Origin: Planctomycetaceae bacterium
GTDB lineage: Bacteria; Planctomycetota; Planctomycetia; Planctomycetales; Planctomycetaceae
NCBI GenBank assembly: GCA_020426515.1
Contig: JAGQPW010000022.1
Span: forward strand, 1-48,095
DNA length: 48,095 bases
Direction of reading: 5' to 3'
Shown: piece by piece, positions 42,577-48,095 of the stretch
Layout of the letters: each line of letters starts with the position of its first letter
Numbering within the stretch: the stretch's first letter is position 1
The notes under the pieces: model-generated
The model's database searches: none
What the model was told of the DNA's origin: nothing
Seen by the model: the letters and a program-made list of their open reading frames with translations, nothing else
Position numbers and translations under genes: made by a program

Positions 42577-43983
42577 TCAGCTTGCGCGGATGCGGTCTTC
42601 CAGTGTCTGCATCAGATCGCTGAGTGGCCAGGTTTCGCCACCGAGACGCACCTGCGTTCCGGATGCGAGTTGAGCGGCCACCTTGCGTTCAGCCGACATG
42701 ACCGTGCTGTGGTTGCGTTTGCCAAAGTGCTCCCCAATTTCGCTGTAGGGAACATTGGCCAGACGCCGAGCGAGGTACATCGCGAGCATCCGGGGTTGCG
42801 TGGAAGCCTGCTTGCGCGACGTGCCCCGCAGATCATTTTCACTCACGCCGAACACATCGCACACCACCTGCTCGACATCCGTGAGACGGATAATCTTGAG
42901 GCAGTCCCGTTCGAGACGACCCAGCACCTCGCGAGCCGCTGATGTCCCCACCTTGCGGTTGTTCATTCGGGACCAGACGGCCAGAACATTCACGGCCCCT
43001 TCCAGTTCACGCACATTGCGTGTGAAGCGGCTGACGATGAACTGCACTGCTCCTGCCGACAGCGTCACGCGCTGGCGCTGAGCATGACGTTGGACAATCT
43101 CGCGTCGAACATCTTCTGAAGGGCCTTCAATCCGACAGACAAGGCCGGCCTGAAAACGTGAAATGAGTTCTTCGGAAGTTCGTGTCAACAGCCGGGGATG
43201 CCGATTGGACGTGACGACAACCTGGCCTCCCTGTTCCTCCAGACGCTTCATCACCTGAAGCAATTCTTCCTGCGTGCCCCGCTTGTTGTCGAGGAAGTCG
43301 ATGTCATCCAGCAACAGGATGTCGATCCCCTGAAATCGGGCGCGAAAGCTGGGCGTGCTGCGGGTCGACATCGCCTGCATGAAGTAACTGGTGAACTGGT
43401 CCGCCGACATCAGCAGTGTCTGCAGTCCCATGTGCGTGCGGCGCAACTCTCGCTGCAGGCCCTCCAGCAGGTGGGTCTTGCCGTTGCCCACATTTGATTG
43501 CAGGTAGATGCAGGACACATCACCGGGTTGATCAACAACCTGGCGTGTGGCCGCCACGGCCAGTTCGTTGCATGGCCCGACGACGAAGTCGCTCAATTTC
43601 GCCAGACAGCGTCCTCGTCCCCGAGTCGATTCGGTTGCGGTCGGCGCAGTCTTGCGAGACACGGACACTGGGGTGACCGTTTTGTCGGCGACGTCTTCCG
43701 GGATTGGCGACAGGACGAGTTGCTGTGCAGTCCCCACGCGACAAGTCAGCCGCAGCGCGGGGCCGAACTGCTCAACGCAGAGTTCCTTCAGCAAGCCACT
43801 GTAGTGACGCTCGATCCAGTTCAGCAGATAGGGGCTGCCCACCTCGACAAGCAGTGCATCTCCTTCGATGGCGAATCGGGCAGCGGTACCAAACCACTGC
43901 TTGTAGCGTCGTGCTCCAATTCGTTGTTCCAGTGCTTTGCGTAATGCATGGAGAGATTGCTCGTCGCGATTTGCGGGCGGCAT
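42577..43983 (-). CDS. dnaA: Chromosomal replication initiator DnaA
   Basis: ATG 43983 (MPPANRDEQSLHALRK) has AAGGG 7 nt upstream; an in-frame ATG at 44007 is less likely. The 468-residue product has domain I (RRYKQWFGTAARF), a poorly conserved linker, an AAA+ domain with Walker A SNVGNGKTHLLEG and Walker B ILLLDDIDFLDNK, a box VII-type SEELISRFQAGLV, and domain IV, whose signature helix reads IGEHFGKRNHSTVMSAERKV. The signature differs a little from the common GGRDHTTVLHA pattern but keeps the core DNA-contacting His-Ser/Thr-Thr-Val. dnaN, recF and gyrB are not nearby. Confidence 0.94.
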   Translation of the reverse strand: MPPANRDEQSLHALRKALEQRIGARRYKQWFGTAARFAIEGDALLVEVGSPYLLNWIERHYSGLLKELCVEQFGPALRLTCRVGTAQQLVLSPIPEDVADKTVTPVSVSRKTAPTATESTRGRGRCLAKLSDFVVGPCNELAVAATRQVVDQPGDVSCIYLQSNVGNGKTHLLEGLQRELRRTHMGLQTLLMSADQFTSYFMQAMSTRSTPSFRARFQGIDILLLDDIDFLDNKRGTQEELLQVMKRLEEQGGQVVVTSNRHPRLLTRTSEELISRFQAGLVCRIEGPSEDVRREIVQRHAQRQRVTLSAGAVQFIVSRFTRNVRELEGAVNVLAVWSRMNNRKVGTSAAREVLGRLERDCLKIIRLTDVEQVVCDVFGVSENDLRGTSRKQASTQPRMLAMYLARRLANVPYSEIGEHFGKRNHSTVMSAERKVAAQLASGTQVRLGGETWPLSDLMQTLEDRIRAS

Positions 43984-44550
43984 CTTGCAACCCTTGGTAC
44001 ATACCATCCCCGCGTCCTAAGCCGTCCCGGCTTGACGGGGTTCACTGTGCAATTGCACTGACTGACGCTCATGCAATGAGCGACAATTTAGAAAGCGCGG
44101 TTGCGGAGATGGAGGGGGGAGCGGAAGCTGTCCTCGGCCCAACACGATTGCCCCACATGGCCCTGACTGCCGACAGGCAGCAGTCAGGTTTTCTCGTGTC
44201 TTCGATCCGTTTCGAGTGACCACCTTGATCGTCTCGATGTGGAAGAGGAACCGTTCCGAGATGTTCGATTCACTGAGGCCGATACTACCTTGGCTGGACA
44301 GTTAGTCAAACGTAAAGAGACGATGAAGCTGCCCGATTTTCATTCCGCCTCGCGTGAGTGCTGATGGCGTCGTGAATTGCGACGTTTCAGATTTTTCCAG
44401 TGACGACCGGCACCCGGCAACACCAGTTTGGAATTGTTGAAAAGGTGTCAATGAACGACTGCGGCTGAAACAAAACCAGATGCCCCTTCGAAATCGATTT
44501 GGATCGGTGTTACCGCATGATTTACCACGTTTTGTGACCTGGCGGCATCG
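43984..44550. other. Intergenic region upstream of dnaA, 567 bp
   Basis: No gene seen. I looked for DnaA boxes (TTATCCACA and close variants) and found none convincing, so there is no visible sign of an origin. It contains CGTCG/CGACG around 44368-44384 as a small hairpin and is somewhat richer in A and T than the surroundings. The dnaA promoter and the 3' end of the PSP1/RicT gene must lie here. Confidence 0.4.
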
Positions 44551-45408
44551 CTACGACGCAGTTGTATCCGAGGCTACGTCGGTTGATGGTCCCCCTGCGC
44601 TCACAACAGTCAGCACATCTTTCGCGTCAATCATGACACGACGATTGTCCTCGTAGGAAATCAGGAGTTTTTGGGCCAGGATCTCTTGCGAAAGTACGCG
44701 CCCTTTGCCCTGCTTGGTCACGACCCATTTGCCGACCTTGGGCAACTCCTTGCGATACGATTCGTAAGTCTCGTATTCGTACCGCAAACAGCACTTCAGA
44801 CGCCCGCAGCGTCCTGAGATCTTGGTCGGATCGAGAGTTGCCTTCTGTGCCTTCACCATCTTCATCGAGACGGGCGGCATTTCTTGAAGATGCGTATTGC
44901 AGCATACGGGCTTTCCGCAATCGCCGTAGTCGGCCAGCAGCTTGGCTTCGTCGCGAATCCCCAGCTGACGCATTTCCACTCGAGAGCCGAAATGCTTGGT
45001 CAGCGTTTTTACCAGTTCGCGGAAATCGACCCGGGATTCGGACAGGTAGTAGATGACAATGCGTTCGCCACCGAACACTTTTTCGACATCAACCACCTGC
45101 ATCGGCAAACCCGATTCGGAAATCAGGCGTTTGCTGTCTGCGAAAATTGTCTGTTCGGCCTGATGGACCTCATCGCGCATCCGTTCGTCTTCTGGAGTTG
45201 CCAGCCGCAGGATCTTTCCGACAACGTCGCTCTTGCCCAGGTATTCGGCGGTGCGGGGAGTGGCCTCGCACAAAATCTCGCCCCATTCCGTGCCCCGATT
45301 GCTGCGAACCATCACCTGCGAACCGCGGCGGAACTCATCGGAACCGCGCGACTGATACTCACCGACGTGACGCATCACGCCGTACCGCACAACAAAACGA
45401 TTGGCCAT
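44551..45408 (-). CDS. PSP1 domain protein (RicT/YaaT-like)
   Basis: ATG 45408 (MANRFVVRYGVMRH) gives 285 residues; the frame is open upstream without support. The PSP1 domain is complete: GEILCEATPRTAEYLG, IFADSKRLISESGLPM, ERIVIYYLSESRVDFREL, and the cysteine cluster DYGDCGKPVCC with ISGRCGRLKCCLRYE. In B. subtilis RicT forms part of the Ric/Y-complex that controls RNase Y-dependent mRNA maturation and can hold Fe-S clusters. No RicA or RicF partner is next to it. It is 23 bp downstream of a sulfatase gene on the same strand. Confidence 0.92.
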   Translation of the reverse strand: MANRFVVRYGVMRHVGEYQSRGSDEFRRGSQVMVRSNRGTEWGEILCEATPRTAEYLGKSDVVGKILRLATPEDERMRDEVHQAEQTIFADSKRLISESGLPMQVVDVEKVFGGERIVIYYLSESRVDFRELVKTLTKHFGSRVEMRQLGIRDEAKLLADYGDCGKPVCCNTHLQEMPPVSMKMVKAQKATLDPTKISGRCGRLKCCLRYEYETYESYRKELPKVGKWVVTKQGKGRVLSQEILAQKLLISYEDNRRVMIDAKDVLTVVSAGGPSTDVASDTTAS

Positions 45409-45431
45409 TAGACCTGTCCCGTTCATCGACC

Positions 45432-46880
45432 TCAGGAGGAGCCAGCCAGCACGGGAAACGCATCCCGCACGTTCAGGGTGTCGCCGGTTTCGTCCTGTAA
45501 CCTGAGAAATCGATGAAACAGTCGCTGGGCACGTTCGAGTTCTTCCGTCTTGGAAGCCAGATCGTGCAATTCGTGCGGGTCGTCGGCCACATGATACAAC
45601 CGCCACACTTTGATCTTGGGGTACAGGATCAACTTGTAGCCTTCATCCACGACCATCCGCTGCAGGTCGATGTACCCACCGTAAATCGCGTCGTAAGGTT
45701 CGACCCGTTCACCACGCAGCAGCGGCATCAGACTTCGGAAATCGACGTGATCTGGTCGGTCCATCCCGGCCAGTTCGAGTGTCGTGGGCATCACATCCTG
45801 CAGGTAAACGGGCGTGTCGATCGTGTGGCCAGCTTCCACTCCCGGCCCCACAACGGTCAGAGGGACACGCACACTGTGATCGTACATGTTCTGCTTGCCA
45901 ATCAGCCCATGCTGGCCAACGGCCAGCCCGTGATCGGCAGTGAACACGATCCACGTTTTGTCCGCCTTGCCTGAGGCATCCAGCGAGGCCAGAATTCGCC
46001 CCACTTGAGCGTCCAGGTGGGTAATGATTGAGAAGTACTCACGGCGATGCACCTTGACGGCATGCTCGGTCCGTGGAAAAGGCGCCAGGTGTTCGTCCCG
46101 CAGCGAGGGACTGCAGCCGATCCCGTCGCGATACGGGTACAAAGGCTGAAAGTTGGCTGGAACGGTCATTCGCTCCAGTGGATACCTGGCCAGATAGTCA
46201 GCGGGAGACTGCCGCGGATCGTGCGGCGCGTTGAACGCAATGTACATAAAGAACGGCTCCGGCCGCTCTTTGGCCTCCTGCAGATAGTCGATGGCGTCGT
46301 CGGCAACCACTTCGCTCCAGTGTTTGCCACCCTCCCAGAAGCCACCAAACTTCGGATCAGCAGGATCCCAAGGATCGGCCTGCCCATCAATCGGACGGTT
46401 GTAACCGGCGTCCGTCTGCTTGGGCATGCCGCCACGCACGTGGCGAGCCACGTCGAAGGCTTTGTCTGCCGGAGCGGCCACGTGCCATTTTCCGGTCATA
46501 TAGGTGCGGTAGCCAGCCTGTTTCAGGTGCTCAGACCAGAATCGCCCGGCCTGCCGCTCCTGTTCACACTGCTGGCTCAATTCGTGGGCACGCCAGATAA
46601 ATCGCCCCGTGTTCAACATGGTTCGACTGGCGACGCAAATGGCCCCGTTCCAGCCTCCCATGTTGTAGCACCGGGAAAAGGTGGTCCCGCGTGCAACCAA
46701 CCGGTCCAGATTCGGCGTGTCAATGTCTTCGTAGCCGTAGGCACGCAACGTCTGAAAGCATTGGTCGTCAGCAAAGATGAAGAGCACGTTGGGCTGCTGC
46801 GCTGCGGATGCAGTCCCTGCGATCAGGCTGCACAACGCCAGCAGATAACTCCAGAGCAGACCAGCCTTCACACGAATCAT
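45432..46880 (-). CDS. Secreted sulfatase (type I, formylglycine-dependent)
   Basis: ATG 46880 (MIRVKAGLLWSYLL) is chosen because AAGG lies 6 nt upstream; a longer frame starts 6 codons earlier. The signal peptide ends near TASA-AQ. The mature 455-residue enzyme begins QPNVLFIFADDQ with metal-binding Asp residues. The active-site cysteine to be oxidised to formylglycine is in ICVASRTMLNTGR (Cys82), a C-x-A-x-R form of the usual C-x-P-x-R. TGKWH, APHDPRQ, FTADHGLAVGQHG and VRVPLTVVGPG complete the catalytic site. Likely substrate is a sulfated polysaccharide or a related sulfate or phosphonate ester; it cannot be specified. Sulfatases are abundant in marine planctomycetes. Confidence 0.93.
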   Translation of the reverse strand: MIRVKAGLLWSYLLALCSLIAGTASAAQQPNVLFIFADDQCFQTLRAYGYEDIDTPNLDRLVARGTTFSRCYNMGGWNGAICVASRTMLNTGRFIWRAHELSQQCEQERQAGRFWSEHLKQAGYRTYMTGKWHVAAPADKAFDVARHVRGGMPKQTDAGYNRPIDGQADPWDPADPKFGGFWEGGKHWSEVVADDAIDYLQEAKERPEPFFMYIAFNAPHDPRQSPADYLARYPLERMTVPANFQPLYPYRDGIGCSPSLRDEHLAPFPRTEHAVKVHRREYFSIITHLDAQVGRILASLDASGKADKTWIVFTADHGLAVGQHGLIGKQNMYDHSVRVPLTVVGPGVEAGHTIDTPVYLQDVMPTTLELAGMDRPDHVDFRSLMPLLRGERVEPYDAIYGGYIDLQRMVVDEGYKLILYPKIKVWRLYHVADDPHELHDLASKTEELERAQRLFHRFLRLQDETGDTLNVRDAFPVLAGSS

Positions 46881-47142
46881 CAACGACCTTTCGGACAATG
46901 GGCAATGGTTCCGTCATGAGTTGTAAGGAGATCGATCGATCGACGCAACCGCGTTGGCCGGACGCCACAGCAACTCCCTCATCGATCCTGCCAACCGGGA
47001 AAAAACGGGCACACCTTGTCGAATTGCCTGCCATCCGCTACCAACTTTTCTCTTGTGCCCGTACCATGCCAGAGCCTGCGCCCGGTGTCGAGTCTGGGTC
47101 TTGCCGTCATTGCATCCCGTTCCATGTTCGAGGCGAAACATC

Positions 47143-48095
47143 ATGTCGGACAGCACACAGTCCATTGAGACGTCCCTGGAGACCTTGAATCGCGCCTACG
47201 GCGACATCAAGGCGCAGATGGCAAAAGTCATTGTGGGGCAGGATGACGTCATTGACCAGTTGCTCATCGCTCTGTTCAGTCGTGGCCACTGCCTGCTGGA
47301 AGGTGTGCCGGGACTGGCGAAAACGCTGATGATCAGCACGCTGGCCCGCTGCCTGTCGATGAGTTTCAGCCGCGTGCAGTTCACTCCCGACCTGATGCCC
47401 GCCGACATCACCGGAACGGAAGTCCTGCGAACGAATCAATCGACCGGTGATCGCGAGTTTCAGTTCCTCTCAGGCCCGCTGTTCTTCAATGTGATTCTCG
47501 CCGACGAAATCAATCGCACACCGCCCAAGACACAAGCCGCCCTGCTGGAAGCCATGCAGGAACGTCAGGTGACGGTCGGCAAGACCCGTCACCAGTTGCC
47601 CGATCCCTTCTTCGTGCTCGCGACGCAGAACCCGATTGAACAGGAAGGAACCTACCAGCTGCCCGAAGCGCAGCAGGACCGGTTCATGTTCAAGGTTTTC
47701 GTGGATTATCCCTCCTATCAGGAGGAAAAACTCATCGCGATGCAGACGACCGGAATCCAGAAGGCCGACATTCAGCCTGTTCTGGATGGGCCGCAAATTC
47801 TGGAGCTGCAGCAAACCGTCCGTCAGGTGACTGTGACGGACCATGTGGCTGACTACGCCCTGGCATTGGTTCGCCAGACCCGCGTTGGCGAACCCGGTGT
47901 GCCCGACTTCGTCACCGAATGGCTTGGCTGGGGTGCTGGTCCCCGAGCCGTGCAGAACCTGCTGCTCGGTGGAAAAACCCGAGCTTTGCTCAATGGCCGA
48001 ACGTACGTTTCCACCGACGACATTGCGGCTCTGGCACCGCCTGTCCTGCGGCATCGCATCGTCACCAACTTCTCGGCGGAGAGCGAAGGCATCAC
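47143..48095 (+). CDS. MoxR-family AAA+ ATPase, 3' end missing
   Basis: The frame opens at ATG 47143 ([10 protein letters not shown]), with GAGG 9 nt upstream, and runs off the window edge after 317 codons. It shows a [13 protein letters not shown] start, Walker [23 protein letters not shown], Walker [21 protein letters not shown], sensor 1 in [23 protein letters not shown], and a C-terminal lid with [18 protein letters not shown]. MoxR proteins are chaperone-like ATPases often followed by a DUF58 and von Willebrand factor A proteins, which would be expected beyond the edge. Confidence 0.94.
   Translation, partial: MSDSTQSIETSLETLNRAYGDIKAQMAKVIVGQDDVIDQLLIALFSRGHCLLEGVPGLAKTLMISTLARCLSMSFSRVQFTPDLMPADITGTEVLRTNQSTGDREFQFLSGPLFFNVILADEINRTPPKTQAALLEAMQERQVTVGKTRHQLPDPFFVLATQNPIEQEGTYQLPEAQQDRFMFKVFVDYPSYQEEKLIAMQTTGIQKADIQPVLDGPQILELQQTVRQVTVTDHVADYALALVRQTRVGEPGVPDFVTEWLGWGAGPRAVQNLLLGGKTRALLNGRTYVSTDDIAALAPPVLRHRIVTNFSAESEGI

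Noticed and set aside
43984-44550. Possible replication origin upstream of dnaA.
   Set aside because: No DnaA-box cluster or AT-rich unwinding repeat could be seen.

Overview
The window is a compact, roughly 57-60% GC bacterial chromosome segment that looks planctomycetal (order Planctomycetales). The signs are three DUF1559 proteins with type IV pilin-like N-termini, two small carboxypeptidase-regulatory/transthyretin-like lipoproteins paired with two of them, an enlarged SecA of 1176 residues, a secreted sulfatase, a receiver-Ser/Thr kinase fusion, long HisG, and many secreted or lipid-anchored proteins of unknown function. No rRNA, tRNA, CRISPR array, transposase, integrase or phage gene was recognised. 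Most genes stand alone or in runs of two to four.

Layout. 1-6984: the end of deoC, a receiver-Ser/Thr kinase fusion, a convergent isoprenoid pair on the minus strand (ispA then dxs), a MOSC protein and a small globin. 7070-9352 (minus): a cold-response-like cluster of DEAD-box RNA helicase, a 60-residue basic protein that appears to start at AUC, a cold-shock protein and a small CxxC protein, preceded by about 730 bp of non-coding DNA. 10080-16968: cysK, an exported protein of unknown function, a secreted beta-propeller protein, a leucine-rich-repeat membrane protein and a GYF-like membrane protein. 17062-26615: three DUF1559 genes, an IclR regulator divergent from one of them, a polytopic GT-C-like membrane protein and a coupled pair ending in a LolB-like lipoprotein. 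26747-29362 (minus): hisI-hisG and small proteins. 29757-36158: secA, purF and an MDR oxidoreductase. 36613-41730: a conserved unknown protein, an apparently inactive M14 peptidase-like lipoprotein, a SLC13/TrkA-C transporter and a proline-rich lipoprotein. 41740-46880 (minus): sulfatase, PSP1/RicT-like protein, dnaA and ruvC. 47143-end: a MoxR AAA+ ATPase, cut by the window edge.

The observations I rate highest are: (1) the hidden AUC-start gene at 7703-7885; (2) four tandem ~65-residue repeats in SecA, which look like multiplication of a segment present once in E. coli SecA; (3) a secreted M14-fold lipoprotein that has lost most catalytic and zinc-binding residues; (4) a candidate palindromic operator between the IclR gene and a DUF1559 gene; and (5) a possible frameshifted gene remnant at 36206-36339. 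I did not find an unmistakable new multi-gene system. All functional calls are from reading the sequence and from recalled family motifs; no database search was run.
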